From CALZBJ01 sp945619025 (GTDB lineage Bacteria; Pseudomonadota; Gammaproteobacteria; Cardiobacteriales; Wohlfahrtiimonadaceae): a DNA stretch of 64,000 bases. This document shows, piece after piece, positions 43,342 to 53,700 of this stretch (its first letter is position 1; each line of letters opens with the position of its first letter). The notes under the pieces are model-generated. The model saw only the letters and a list, made by a program, of their open reading frames with translations. It did no database searches and had not been told where the DNA came from. The position numbers and the translations under genes were made by a program. The DNA is taken from contig CALZBJ010000010.1 in assembly GCA_945619025.1 (NCBI GenBank), positions 3,051 through 67,050 on the forward strand, in the 5' to 3' direction.

Positions 43342-45933
43342 ATGAAGCCAACGTATCAACCCTCCGCCATTGAAGCGGCTGCCCAGGCGTACTGGGAAGA
43401 GAATCAATCCTTCATTACCAAAGATAAGACCGATAAACCCAATTATTACTGTTTATCGATGTTCCCCTACCCGTCCGGGCGACTGCACATGGGGCACGTG
43501 CGTAACTACACGATCGGGGATGTGATTAGCCGTTATAAAATGATGAAGGGCTTCAACGTGATGCAACCAATCGGTTGGGACTCGTTCGGAATGCCCGCTG
43601 AAAATGCGGCGATCGATAACCAAGTGGCACCCTATGCATGGACCAATAAAAACATTGTCTATATGCGTCGCCAATTTAAAGAACTCGGCTTTGGGTTCGA
43701 TTGGTCACGGGAATTTTCAACCTGTGATCCTGAATATTATCGTTGGGAGCAGTGGTTTTTCCTCAAACTCTACGAAAAAGGCGTCATCTATCGTAAAAAC
43801 GGGATTGTCAACTGGGACCCTGTGGATCAAACCGTCCTTGCAAACGAGCAGGTGATTAACGGTCGTGGCTGGCGTTCGGATGCGCTGGTTGAGCGTCGTG
43901 AAATCCCGATGTATTACTTCAAAATTACCGATTTTGCTGACGAGCTGTTAAAAGATCTTGATATTTTAGAAGGTGGCTGGCCTGAGCAAGTGCGCACCAT
44001 GCAAGCGAACTGGATCGGCAAATCAGAAGGGATGGAGGTGACTTTCACCTACGAAGGCGGTCAATTTAACGTCTTCACCACTCGCCCTGATACCTTAATG
44101 GGGGTGACCTATGTCGCCGTTGCACCGGAACACCCGATCGCAACGAAAGCCGCTGAAACCAATCCTGCATTAAAAGAATTTATCCAAGAGTGCCAAAAAA
44201 CCGGTACCTCAGAAGCGGACTTTGCAACCCAAGAAGCCAAAGGCATGAACTCAGGCTTTTTTGCAACGCACCCGATTACCGGTGAAAAAGTGCAAATTTG
44301 GGTCGCGAACTATGTCTTAATGGCCTACGGTGACGGCGCGGTAATGGCGGTTCCTGCTCACGATGAGCGTGACTTTGGCTTTGCCCATAAATACGGTTTA
44401 CCCATTAAACCTGTGATCGATTGCGGCGCAAAAGATACGAGCTACACCGTTTGGGAAGAAGCCTATGCCGCGCACGGAACGCTCGTTGATTCTGGCGATT
44501 TCACTGGCTTAAATTTTGAAGAAGCCTTTGAGAAAATCGGCGCATTTTTACAAGAACGTAATCTTGGAAAACCGAGAACGCAATATCGCCTCCGCGACTG
44601 GGGGATCTCACGTCAACGCTATTGGGGTTGCCCAATTCCGATCATCAACTGTGAGTGCTGTGGCCCGGTTCCTGTGCCTGAGCAAGATCTTCCGGTGGTG
44701 CTTCCAACGGACTGTATCCCCGATGGTTCAGGCAATCCGCTCAATAAGCTCGATAGTTTTATCAATGTGGAGTGCCCGAAATGTGGCAAACCTGCAAAAC
44801 GCGAAACTGACACCATGGATACCTTCGTAGAATCCTCATGGTATTACGCGCGCTTTGCTTCAAGTGATTACGACAAAGGCATGATCGATAGCGAACGCGC
44901 CGAAGCGTGGTTACCGGTTGATCAATATATCGGCGGTGTTGAGCATGCGATTTTACACCTTCTTTATTCACGTTTCTTCCATAAATTGATGCGTAACGAA
45001 GGTCTTTTAGGCGACCCAGCTAAAGTGAGCCCCGAGCCCTTTAAAGCGCTATTAACCCAAGGCATGGTGGTCGCACCCACCTTCTATCGTCACACAAGCA
45101 AGGGTTACCAATGGTTTAACGTAAAAGATATCGAAACCGTTGAGAAAGATGGCGAGACCGTCTACCTCTATAAAGGCGATGGTGAACCGGTGGTTTACGA
45201 TGGCATCCAAAAAATGGGTAAATCGAAAAATAACGGCGTTGATCCTGAAGAGATCGTCAATAAATATGGAGCGGACGTATCGCGCCTCTTTATGATGTTT
45301 ACCTCACCTCCTGAGCAATCACTTGAATGGTCAAGCGCTGGACTTGAAGGCGCTGAGCGCTTCTTGAAACGCGTATGGAATTTTGCCTACGACAATCAAG
45401 CAGTTTTAAAAGGTGACGTTTTAGATGTGACTGCGATTGAAGACAAAAAAGCGAAAGAGATCCGCCGTGAGATTCATGGCGAACTCAAAAAAGCGCTCTA
45501 TGACTACGATCGTTTCCACTTTAATACCGTGGTATCGGCCAATATGATCATCTTAAATGCGCTCAATAAGCTTGACGATAGTGCTGATCATAACGCGGTC
45601 AAACAAGAGGGTTACAAAATTATGTTACGCCTCTTAAGCCCGATCGTGCCCCACTTGATTCATACCATTTGGTCATCAATTTATGGCGATGACATTCTTA
45701 ACTACGACCTTCCGGAAGTCGATGAGAATGCCCTTGTTGCCGATGAGATCAAATATATGGTTCAGGTGAATGGTAAACTCCGTGGCGAGATTATGGTGCC
45801 GGCGGAAAGTGCGAAAGAAGCGATCGAAAAAATGGCGCTAGAGAATGAAAACGCGCAGAAATTTATCGATGGTAAAGCGATTGCACGCGTCATTGTTGTT
45901 CCGAACCGCCTTGTTAACATTGTGGTGAAATAA
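43342..45933 (+). CDS. leuS: Leucyl-tRNA synthetase
   Basis: A class I synthetase of 863 residues (E. coli 860). HIGH appears as HMGH in FPYPSGRLHMGHVRN. The large CP1 editing insertion, with TTRPDTLMGVTYVA and AVPAHDERD, removes mischarged isoleucine and others. The zinc-binding CECCG..CPKCG cluster and the WGCPIPI segment are intact. The KMSKS loop reads KMGKS (624-628), with glycine in place of the first serine. I prefer the ATG at 43342 (AAGGA upstream) over a TTG at 43318. The promoter lies 60-85 nt upstream, and a DUF922 gene follows after 6 nt. Confidence 0.97.
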   Translation: MKPTYQPSAIEAAAQAYWEENQSFITKDKTDKPNYYCLSMFPYPSGRLHMGHVRNYTIGDVISRYKMMKGFNVMQPIGWDSFGMPAENAAIDNQVAPYAWTNKNIVYMRRQFKELGFGFDWSREFSTCDPEYYRWEQWFFLKLYEKGVIYRKNGIVNWDPVDQTVLANEQVINGRGWRSDALVERREIPMYYFKITDFADELLKDLDILEGGWPEQVRTMQANWIGKSEGMEVTFTYEGGQFNVFTTRPDTLMGVTYVAVAPEHPIATKAAETNPALKEFIQECQKTGTSEADFATQEAKGMNSGFFATHPITGEKVQIWVANYVLMAYGDGAVMAVPAHDERDFGFAHKYGLPIKPVIDCGAKDTSYTVWEEAYAAHGTLVDSGDFTGLNFEEAFEKIGAFLQERNLGKPRTQYRLRDWGISRQRYWGCPIPIINCECCGPVPVPEQDLPVVLPTDCIPDGSGNPLNKLDSFINVECPKCGKPAKRETDTMDTFVESSWYYARFASSDYDKGMIDSERAEAWLPVDQYIGGVEHAILHLLYSRFFHKLMRNEGLLGDPAKVSPEPFKALLTQGMVVAPTFYRHTSKGYQWFNVKDIETVEKDGETVYLYKGDGEPVVYDGIQKMGKSKNNGVDPEEIVNKYGADVSRLFMMFTSPPEQSLEWSSAGLEGAERFLKRVWNFAYDNQAVLKGDVLDVTAIEDKKAKEIRREIHGELKKALYDYDRFHFNTVVSANMIILNALNKLDDSADHNAVKQEGYKIMLRLLSPIVPHLIHTIWSSIYGDDILNYDLPEVDENALVADEIKYMVQVNGKLRGEIMVPAESAKEAIEKMALENENAQKFIDGKAIARVIVVPNRLVNIVVK

Positions 45934-45939
45934 TCAATA

Positions 45940-46575
45940 ATGCGTACGCTGCAATGCATACTCATTAGCTTAGGGTGGGGATTGATTTCCCCGCTCTTTG
46001 CCATTGAAGTCGAGAAAGAGGTGACCTATTACACGGTGACACCAAATCCCGGTGAGGCGATTTTCGATAGTATCGTCCGTGATGCACCGCCGTCGTCTCA
46101 TCAATTTTTAAATGAAAAAAATTCCTCAACTTTGGGCGAATATCAACCGAAAGTGGAGTTTGAAACTCACTTTAACACCCATCTTTTTAAACGTTGTACC
46201 GTTTCCCGCGTGGACATTACGCTTCATTCCCATTTTTATCTACCGAAGCTCAACACGCATTACAACTACAGTTACAGCGTTACCAGCGATTTTAATCGCG
46301 AATATCGTAAAATTTTAGATCATGAAGAACATCATGAAGCGATCTATATCTTCTATCTCAAAGAGCTTAAAAAAGAGATCGAACGTTTAGGGCGAAAACG
46401 CCTGGCGTGCGATGATCTCTCAAGCCAAATTAAAGCGCTTGAAGACAAGACATTAGAGAAAATTGACGAGGAAAATCGCCTCTTTGATTGCCGTGAGTAT
46501 GGCAAAAAAATGGGCTGGACGTTTTGCGATGCGCCTACAAAGCGTCATCTATCAAATAAATTAAAGTCAGCTTAA
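45940..46575 (+). CDS. DUF922 family exported putative metalloprotease
   Basis: A 211-residue protein with a signal peptide (MRTLQCILISLGWGLISPLFA). The HExxH-type zinc motif is HEEHH at residues 128-132 in LDHEEHHEAIYIFY, and a further histidine follows. DUF922 proteins are described as putative zinc proteases of the periplasm. Cysteines at 86, 157, 189 and 198 may form disulfides. It begins 6 nt after leuS with a weak Shine-Dalgarno and is probably co-transcribed with it. Many gammaproteobacteria have lptE in this position; this product is not LptE. Confidence 0.85.
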   Translation: MRTLQCILISLGWGLISPLFAIEVEKEVTYYTVTPNPGEAIFDSIVRDAPPSSHQFLNEKNSSTLGEYQPKVEFETHFNTHLFKRCTVSRVDITLHSHFYLPKLNTHYNYSYSVTSDFNREYRKILDHEEHHEAIYIFYLKELKKEIERLGRKRLACDDLSSQIKALEDKTLEKIDEENRLFDCREYGKKMGWTFCDAPTKRHLSNKLKSA

Positions 46576-46706
46576 AAAAAATTTATCGATATAAAACAAT
46601 ACTTAAAAATTTAGATATCAACGATTGATATATTTTATTGATGATTCGTGATACAACTAGAGAAGTGTCATGAAACCATGCTCTTAAAATAATAACGACA
46701 ACCGCC

Positions 46707-47588
46707 ATGAATGAAAAAGATTTAAAAATTTTAATAGAAATTGAAAAACATCGTAGCTTAACCACCGTTGCTGAAGTGCTCTATATGACTCAGCCAGCGC
46801 TCACCTATCGTCTTCAACAGATCGAGAAAAAGATGAACGCGAAGCTCTTTAACCGCGGCCGCTTAGGGATTCACCCAACGGTCGAGGGAGAGATTGTCGT
46901 GGAAGATGCGCGCAAAATTATGCAACAATTTGATCATCTTCGCAGTAAGCTCGTGCAAATTCAATCGAAAATTAAAGGCACGATCCGCTTAGGCGTTGCC
47001 TCAACCTTCGGGCAATATCTCATGCCGGCGCTGCTAAAAGCGTTTTTAAAAGAATTCCCGAAAGTTAAAACCGAAATCACCACAGGTCTTAGCCGCGATC
47101 TTACTAAATATCTCAAAAATGGGGATATTCACGTCGCGATCTTACGGGGCGTCAATGATTGGGAAGATGAGAAAATGCTGATTTGTGAAGAGCCGCTCTA
47201 TATTGCCTCACAAAATGCGATTGTGCTCTCTGAGCTTCCGCAACAACCTTCCATTGAATATAAAATGGACCGCTATCTCAAAGATATCGTCAATAATTGG
47301 TGGAAGATGCACTTTAAAGAACCCCCTTCGATCTTAATGCAGGTCGATACGCTTGAAACAAGTAAAGCGATGGCCAATTTAGGGCTCGGATATACCGTGC
47401 TTCCGGGCGTGTGTCTCCTTGATAATGAGACGCTCATTAAAGAGCCGCTCAAAGATAAAAAAGGCAATAACATCACCCGCGAAACGTGGCTCTTTTATCA
47501 TGAAGAGACGCTCAATTACCCAACGGTACGTGCCTTTGTAGAATTTATGGATCGCTATCGCCACCATATTGAGAGCCTCCCGCTCTAA
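46707..47588 (+). CDS. LysR-family transcriptional regulator
   Basis: A 293-residue LTTR with the winged helix-turn-helix at residues 1-60 (DLKILIEIEKHRSLTTVAE then YMTQPALTYRLQQIEKKM). The substrate-binding domain starts around residue 90 (GTIRLGVASTFGQYLMPALL). The ligand is unknown. No obvious divergent target: the upstream gene is the tandem DUF922 gene and the downstream one is convergent. A Shine-Dalgarno is not evident. It is followed by a strong bidirectional terminator. Confidence 0.9.
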   Translation: MNEKDLKILIEIEKHRSLTTVAEVLYMTQPALTYRLQQIEKKMNAKLFNRGRLGIHPTVEGEIVVEDARKIMQQFDHLRSKLVQIQSKIKGTIRLGVASTFGQYLMPALLKAFLKEFPKVKTEITTGLSRDLTKYLKNGDIHVAILRGVNDWEDEKMLICEEPLYIASQNAIVLSELPQQPSIEYKMDRYLKDIVNNWWKMHFKEPPSILMQVDTLETSKAMANLGLGYTVLPGVCLLDNETLIKEPLKDKKGNNITRETWLFYHEETLNYPTVRAFVEFMDRYRHHIESLPL

Positions 47589-47651
47589 TTCTCGCGCTAA
47601 TACTCAATTTAATATTGACGTTAATTAAAGCCATTAATTTACACCAATAAA

Positions 47652-47703
47652 AAAACCTCTTAATGCCACGGGTTATAAAGTACCCGATCCATTAAGAGGT
47701 TTT
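47652..47703. terminator. Bidirectional terminator after the LysR gene
   Basis: A 13-bp perfect stem (AAAACCTCTTAAT with ATTAAGAGGTTTT) has T-rich flanks on both strands. It serves the LysR gene and the convergent Sel1-repeat gene. Confidence 0.9.
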
Positions 47704-47741
47704 ATTTTATCTGCGAATTACTCGCTAATTATTCAGCGCGA

Positions 47742-50700
47742 TTATTTACCAATCTCACTAAAATCCCACTCGTTGAGTGCTTCAATCGCGAACCCGTCAT
47801 GGTATTTTGCTGCTAATTGAAGGAGTTCATAGGCTTTATTGAGATCGCGCGGAACGCCTAAGCCTTTATAGTAGATATTCCCAAGCTTAAATTTCGCTAG
47901 CGCATGATGCGCACCATCATCAATCTTAGTCAGATCGAAATAGTACGCCGCTTTCGAGTAATTGATCGTCAGCCCATTTTGACCAAAATAGTAGGCATCG
48001 CCCGCTAAGTGCGCACAGTTGCTATCGCCCTGCTTCGCGCCTAGATCAAAATAGTAGACCGCTTTTTCCATATCTTTCGCTTGATCATAATCGCCATCAC
48101 GATAGAGTCCGCCTAAATAATTATAGGCACTCGAATAACCGAGTTCACCCGATTTTTCGAAATAGGCCACCGCTTGGTCAAAATCAAATGGGGTAAAGCG
48201 TTTTTCAAGATAGACTCGCGCCAAATAATAATAATCACGCCCTTCACCGCTCTTTTCAGCACTTTCAATACGGGCATTCATATAAGCTTTATATTTTAAA
48301 AAGGGCGCTGCATTACGGAATTTTTTCGCTGCGGCTTCAATCTCAGCCTGTTTTGCCTCATCGATCCGCGAGCGGAAATAAGGATCACTCTCATTATTTA
48401 AAAGAGCGTAATAGTAAGCCGTTTCAAAGTCGTTCGCGTCACGATAATGCTCCATTAAAACATGCGCGCCATCTTCATAGTAATTATACTCAAACGCCTT
48501 TTCCCACCAAGCCACCGTCAGTGCTTTCGCCTCGGGTGAATGATCCCGATATTCGCTAAAGTATCTTGCAGCACGATAAGCAAAGAGTTCTGCGGAATCG
48601 ACGCCAAACCAGAGCGTATTTTCCGAGGTCATCGCCGCTTCTTTCGCCTCAAGGAGATGCAATCCTTTTTCATAATAGGTCGATGCGAGCTCGAAGTTTT
48701 GCGGAAGCGTCTCATCGCCTTGTAAATAGAGCCCTGCTAAATAAGCATAGACCGCATCATCATCCTCGACACCGGTGAAAACCCCCGCTGCTTTACGCCA
48801 ATTTTTCGCCATGCCATACTCACCATTTTTATAGGCATCCGCAAGGTGATAGCACGCATCTTTGTTCTCAGCACCGCACTCTTTAAAAAGGAGCGCTTTC
48901 GCTTTTTCAAAGTTTGCCGGAACGCCTTCGATCTTTCCACCGTAGAGTTTCATCAGCGATTCAAAAGCCTCTTTATCCTCTTCAAGCGCTTCAAGATAGA
49001 GCGTTTCAAGGAGTGTTGCACGCTCAGAAGCTGAAAGTGATTCATCGCTCATATAATAATTCCCAAGCGCGACTTTTGCACTCGCATCACCCCGCTCAAC
49101 CGCCTCTTTTAAAAGCTCAACATAACGCTCTTTTGCATTGTCCTCTTTTTCAAAGAATCGATCGGCATAATCGCCACCATAGAGTTCAGCAAGGAGATAG
49201 CTCGCGCGGCCACTTCCCTCTTGTTGCGCACTTTCAAGGAATCCAAGGGCATAGGCAAACTCAGGTTTTTGATACGCTTCTGAATAACTGCGAATCTCGT
49301 TAATGAGATATTCTGCATAATGAACGCGCCCTTCTAAATCCCCTTCAAGCGCTGCTTTCACATCCTTTTCATAATGCTCAAGCATCTCGGTGGCGTGATT
49401 ATTTCCCGCTTTAGCCGCCTTTTGGAAAAGTGGGAGCGCTAACTCCCAATCAAACCTGCCTAAATCGCCATTAATATAGAGTTGCCCTAAGCGATAGAGT
49501 GCATCCGTATGCCCTTTATCAATCGCTTTTTGATAATATTCGATCGATTTTAATGGATCGCTTTTCACACCATAGCCAGAACTGTACCACATCGCCACCT
49601 GATAAATGCTCTCAAGCTCGCCAGCATCCGCCTTTTCAAGCGCTTGGTCAAATTTATTGATGTGCGAGAGATAGTAAGGTGCCGCCGGAGAATTGATCGA
49701 ATAACGCGATGCCACGCTAAACCATTTACGCGCTTCCTCACGATTATATTCAACCCCATTGCCCTTATAATAGCGCTCTGCCACTTCGCCCGCCGCTTCC
49801 TCGTGACCATTTTCAGCCGCTAATAGATAGTAGCGGAAACGCTCTGCTTTCGATAGACGTGTATCATCATAGTTGCGGTAATGGGCGTAGCGAAATTGAG
49901 CATCTCGATGGCCCTTATCAGCCGCTTCTTTAATGAGTTCTAGCCCTTTTTCATCGCTGGTAAAGCCTTTTTTACCGGACAAATGCCACTCAGCCAGCTC
50001 TAACGCCGCATCAAGATCGCCCGCTTTATAGCGCGCTTCTACGGCATCGACTTCTTTGAGCGCTTCATTAATGGTTGCCAGATTTTTTTGCACGGAATCA
50101 TAATATTTCCACTCAGGCGAGATCGATTCATACGCCGCTTTCGCTTTACGATAATCTCTAAAATGATACTCCTCCTTAAAGTAGATCTCAGCGAGTTTCT
50201 CTTTTTCTTTATCGCCCCCAAGCTCCGCCGCTTTTTCATACCAATGCAGTGCGCGCTCAGGGTTAAACTCAATCGAACGCCCAATGGTCCACTCATTTTG
50301 ACGGTAGATTGATCCAAGCAGCGTCATCGATTCCACAACACCTTTTTCCGCCGTTTTTTCTAAAGTCGCGATCGCTTCATCAAAGGGAGCGCCTTTTTTA
50401 ATCAGTGCATACCCATAATAGTGCTCGGCTAAATCAGAGGTTTTTGCGAGTTCTTTTAATTTTTCAAGCGCTTTTGGCTGCTCTTTCCAATAGTAATAAT
50501 TGTAGAGCCACGCCAAATCCTCGGGCGTATCGCCTAATACGGCAAAAGCAAGCGTGAGATACTCAGGCTGTCCATTCCCGCGATAATGGGCATTATCAAG
50601 GAGCTTCTCGCGAATCGCTGCAATCTCTTTTGGATCGCCCATCTCAACGATCACTTTATGATAGTGATAGTCCGCATCATAATACTCAGAGCTCGCCTCT

Positions 50701-52400
50701 CTAAAGTAGGCTTTCGCTTTTGCTAAATCTTTTTCAACCACGATGCCGTCATAATAATCTTCACCAAGATAATAGTTGGCCGCCGTCACATCATAGGCTA
50801 GCGCGGTGACAAAATAATCGTGGGCTTTTTGGCGATCTTTCTCCACACCTTCAGCGCCTTGTCGATAAATTTTTCCTAGTCTGAGCGCGGTAAATCCACG
50901 CACTTCTTCTGATTCGGGATTGGCTTTATCTAAAATTGATTCATAACGCGTGACGGCTTTTTTAAGGTCATTCATCTCTTCAATTTTTGCAAGACGATAT
51001 TCCGCATATCCCACAGGATCACCGACTTCAAGGGCCTTTTCATAAGCGGCTTTGGCAAGCTCAATATTATAAAGCACGCCCTCTTCATCGGCATATAGAT
51101 CGCCTAAATTGAGATGGGCTTGACGCTGATGGGCATCGCTTTCTGACTGTTCTGCAATAATTCGCTCATACCACTTCACCGCTTGCGCTTGTGAATTTTT
51201 ATCATGGCGTTCTTTTAAATAGGTATTGGCAACGAGAAATTGCGCATCAACATCGGATAAATCGGCCGCTTTTAACAGATAATTAAAGGCACGTTTTTCA
51301 TCATAATAATCGGAATAATAGGCGTTATGAATCTCTGCAAGCGAGCGTAATGCTCGGACGGATCCGCCTTCTGCCGCTTTTTCAAGATAGATAATTTGCT
51401 CATCGCCTTCAAGCGAATCGGCCACATAAAAAAGCGCCGTCATATCGCCTAAATCCGCCGCTTTTTTATAATATTCGAGCGCAAGCGTTGTGTTTTCAGG
51501 GACAATCACGCCGGCACGATAAATATTCCCCAGTAGAATAATCGCTTCAAGATCATTACTCGCTGCTTTCTCTTCGAGGGTTTGTAAGGTGTTCGCGATC
51601 TCTTCAGCTGAGAGCAGTGCGTCAATTTTTATCAGTGATGGGCTCGCCGGATCCTCCATCAAGAAAAACTGCATAAAGTTTTCTTCAACAAACGCCTTAT
51701 AATATTGCGCCTTTTCAGCATCTGCCTTAATGTCATGGCGACCTTCCGCATAGATCTCGGCAAGCACCATCGCGGGCATAATAAATTCATCGCTCAGCGC
51801 CGATTCTAGGTAAGCAATCCCTTTGGCAGAATCTTGTTTAAAATCGCCAAGCGGTGGCATATCCTCTTGATCGCCAAAGTGCACTAATCCTAGTAAAAGT
51901 GCCGCCATCGGATTCTTTTCTGCATTTAGTTTCTCAAGGTGAGCAATCCCTTTTTTGGCATCTTTCGGGTAGAGATCATTGCCACTTTGTGAGATATCAA
52001 GATAGAGAACGGCAAGCAAAATCCCCGCTTGAGAAAGCCCCTCGTCAGCGGCTTTTTCTAAGCGCTCGAGCACCTTTTCAGGCTCATCAACCTGATTGAA
52101 ATAATCGATCAGCGCGAGATTATAGGTCGCTTCAATCATCCCTTTCTCTTCGGCAATTAAAAGCCATTTGCGCATCTTTTCCACGCCTTCAGCACTCGGC
52201 GAAACGTCCATTTCAAGCATGCCAAGCAAAAACGCGCTTTTGGCATCGGCATCACCGTAAGGAAGAAGCGCTTCGTACGCCGCAGTCGTATCGCCACTAT
52301 AATAGGCATTGAGACCGTCGGCCATATCGGCAACGCCCATCTGCATGCTCGTTGCTAAGAAAAAAGATCCCACCAGCAGGGATAATCGGGTCCGCTTCAT
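47742..52400 (-). CDS. Giant exported Sel1-like repeat (TPR-like) protein
   Basis: A 1552-residue protein with a signal peptide (first ~24 residues, ending MGVADMADG). The whole mature chain is built of Sel1-like repeats of about 36 residues: A..WYEKAAELG, ALYRLGQLYINGD, ALPLFQKAAKAGN and many more, several dozen by eye. Such helical solenoids are scaffolds for protein-protein contacts. Some Sel1 proteins take part in envelope stress, peptidoglycan or host interaction, but this one's role is unknown. Both ends have complete repeats, and no other domain is seen. AAAGG lies 7 nt upstream of the ATG. The gene is isolated, between the LysR terminator and the asparaginase gene. Confidence 0.92.
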   Translation of the reverse strand: MKRTRLSLLVGSFFLATSMQMGVADMADGLNAYYSGDTTAAYEALLPYGDADAKSAFLLGMLEMDVSPSAEGVEKMRKWLLIAEEKGMIEATYNLALIDYFNQVDEPEKVLERLEKAADEGLSQAGILLAVLYLDISQSGNDLYPKDAKKGIAHLEKLNAEKNPMAALLLGLVHFGDQEDMPPLGDFKQDSAKGIAYLESALSDEFIMPAMVLAEIYAEGRHDIKADAEKAQYYKAFVEENFMQFFLMEDPASPSLIKIDALLSAEEIANTLQTLEEKAASNDLEAIILLGNIYRAGVIVPENTTLALEYYKKAADLGDMTALFYVADSLEGDEQIIYLEKAAEGGSVRALRSLAEIHNAYYSDYYDEKRAFNYLLKAADLSDVDAQFLVANTYLKERHDKNSQAQAVKWYERIIAEQSESDAHQRQAHLNLGDLYADEEGVLYNIELAKAAYEKALEVGDPVGYAEYRLAKIEEMNDLKKAVTRYESILDKANPESEEVRGFTALRLGKIYRQGAEGVEKDRQKAHDYFVTALAYDVTAANYYLGEDYYDGIVVEKDLAKAKAYFREASSEYYDADYHYHKVIVEMGDPKEIAAIREKLLDNAHYRGNGQPEYLTLAFAVLGDTPEDLAWLYNYYYWKEQPKALEKLKELAKTSDLAEHYYGYALIKKGAPFDEAIATLEKTAEKGVVESMTLLGSIYRQNEWTIGRSIEFNPERALHWYEKAAELGGDKEKEKLAEIYFKEEYHFRDYRKAKAAYESISPEWKYYDSVQKNLATINEALKEVDAVEARYKAGDLDAALELAEWHLSGKKGFTSDEKGLELIKEAADKGHRDAQFRYAHYRNYDDTRLSKAERFRYYLLAAENGHEEAAGEVAERYYKGNGVEYNREEARKWFSVASRYSINSPAAPYYLSHINKFDQALEKADAGELESIYQVAMWYSSGYGVKSDPLKSIEYYQKAIDKGHTDALYRLGQLYINGDLGRFDWELALPLFQKAAKAGNNHATEMLEHYEKDVKAALEGDLEGRVHYAEYLINEIRSYSEAYQKPEFAYALGFLESAQQEGSGRASYLLAELYGGDYADRFFEKEDNAKERYVELLKEAVERGDASAKVALGNYYMSDESLSASERATLLETLYLEALEEDKEAFESLMKLYGGKIEGVPANFEKAKALLFKECGAENKDACYHLADAYKNGEYGMAKNWRKAAGVFTGVEDDDAVYAYLAGLYLQGDETLPQNFELASTYYEKGLHLLEAKEAAMTSENTLWFGVDSAELFAYRAARYFSEYRDHSPEAKALTVAWWEKAFEYNYYEDGAHVLMEHYRDANDFETAYYYALLNNESDPYFRSRIDEAKQAEIEAAAKKFRNAAPFLKYKAYMNARIESAEKSGEGRDYYYLARVYLEKRFTPFDFDQAVAYFEKSGELGYSSAYNYLGGLYRDGDYDQAKDMEKAVYYFDLGAKQGDSNCAHLAGDAYYFGQNGLTINYSKAAYYFDLTKIDDGAHHALAKFKLGNIYYKGLGVPRDLNKAYELLQLAAKYHDGFAIEALNEWDFSEIGK

Positions 52401-52530
52401 AATCCACCTTTATTATTCGATCAATTCATTATTTAATAAACTGTTAATCATACCGAAATAATAATTTCAACGGGGAGAATAAACCCATTTTATTGATCAA
52501 TAATAAGTCATAGTGCAGTTATTATTCATT

Positions 52531-53562
52531 TTAATAACGGTGATATAAATCCTGTAAAAATGCCTCAGAATATCCAGCATAAATCCCGAGCATTAATAGG
52601 ATTCGCGCCTTTTGCGGATTAAGATCTCGCGCAGGAATGAATAGATCGTCATAACTCTCGATCGCTACCACATGCCCGCTTCCTACCCGGCTACTCATCA
52701 CCAGTGCAATCCTCTGTTGTTGAGCCTTTTTAAGTGCCATTGCTTCCGCCTTTGAGACGCGCCCCGCACCTGTTCCCGCGACCACAATGCCCTGATAATG
52801 GGTATTTAATAGCGCCTCAATCATCACACCCTCTGCCCCTGAATAGGAATAGCTAATGGCCACTTTCGGGAGCTTTAGTGGTTTCCCGTCAGTACCTAAA
52901 AAAGGGAGCGTAGAAAACGCACTATTGAGTGTATGGCATTTCATCGGTATCGCCGTAAAATTGACCTCGCCACCGGGTTCAATCGATCCGATCGGACCTG
53001 TATTAGGCGATTGAAAGGTTTCTAAATGATAGGTAGCGGTTTTGGTAACATCGCGGGCAGAATAGATCCGATTATTCGCCACTACCAATACGCCTTTCCC
53101 ATGCGATGAATCATTTGCGGCGACTAAAAATGCATCGTAAAGATTGCTCAGCGCATCGGAACTTAGATGAGTAAAGGGGCGTTGCGAGCCGGTTAATACC
53201 ACTGGTTTATCACTCTTTAATGTTAAGTGGAGAAAATAGGCCGTCTCTTCCAAAGTATTGGTGCCGTGCGTGATCACAACGCCATCAAATCCATCATCGT
53301 TTAACGCTCTATCGCAGGCCGTTTTCAGCATGATCCACTCATCGGTGCCCATCTCGGTACTGCTAATTCGCGCATAATTTTTCACGGTAATGTCGTAACG
53401 TTTGCTTACCTCTGGAAGCGCTTTTAAAAAGTCCTCACCAAGATAATGGCCCGAACGATATTGCGCCCGATCGAGCGGGGATTGATGGTGCGCGGAAATC
53501 GTCCCGCCGGTAGTGATCAACAACACTCTTTTCTTTGGATCTTGACTCATAGTTTCCCTCAT
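52531..53562 (-). CDS. L-asparaginase (bacterial type, cytoplasmic)
   Basis: A 343-residue asparaginase without a signal peptide. The first catalytic threonine T21 is in LITTGGTISAHHQSP. The second active-site segment reads THGTNTLEETAYF, where most enzymes have HGTDT; N102 replaces the aspartate that binds the substrate amino group. The conserved lysine is in DVTKTATYH. KSDKPVVLTGSQRPFTHLSSDAL and GVMIEALLNTHYQGIVVAGTGAG are typical. The first ATG has GAGGAGG upstream; a second ATG at 53550 is possible. It hydrolyses asparagine to aspartate and ammonia if active. It diverges from the nucleoside operon. Confidence 0.9.
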   Translation of the reverse strand: MRETMSQDPKKRVLLITTGGTISAHHQSPLDRAQYRSGHYLGEDFLKALPEVSKRYDITVKNYARISSTEMGTDEWIMLKTACDRALNDDGFDGVVITHGTNTLEETAYFLHLTLKSDKPVVLTGSQRPFTHLSSDALSNLYDAFLVAANDSSHGKGVLVVANNRIYSARDVTKTATYHLETFQSPNTGPIGSIEPGGEVNFTAIPMKCHTLNSAFSTLPFLGTDGKPLKLPKVAISYSYSGAEGVMIEALLNTHYQGIVVAGTGAGRVSKAEAMALKKAQQQRIALVMSSRVGSGHVVAIESYDDLFIPARDLNPQKARILLMLGIYAGYSEAFLQDLYHRY

Positions 53563-53700
53563 TACCCCTCCTCATTTATGGCGTTTTTATACATTTTTTT
53601 GATTATTCTCTATTATCTCAACCGATGTTAAAGATTCTTCAATTTCATTTACTATAATAAATATTATGCCGATTTATAGCTAACTTGAGAGGAAATAATC

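Noticed and set aside
47742..52400. Many plus-strand frames across the Sel1-repeat gene
   Set aside because: They are short mirror frames of a repetitive coding sequence without start signals.
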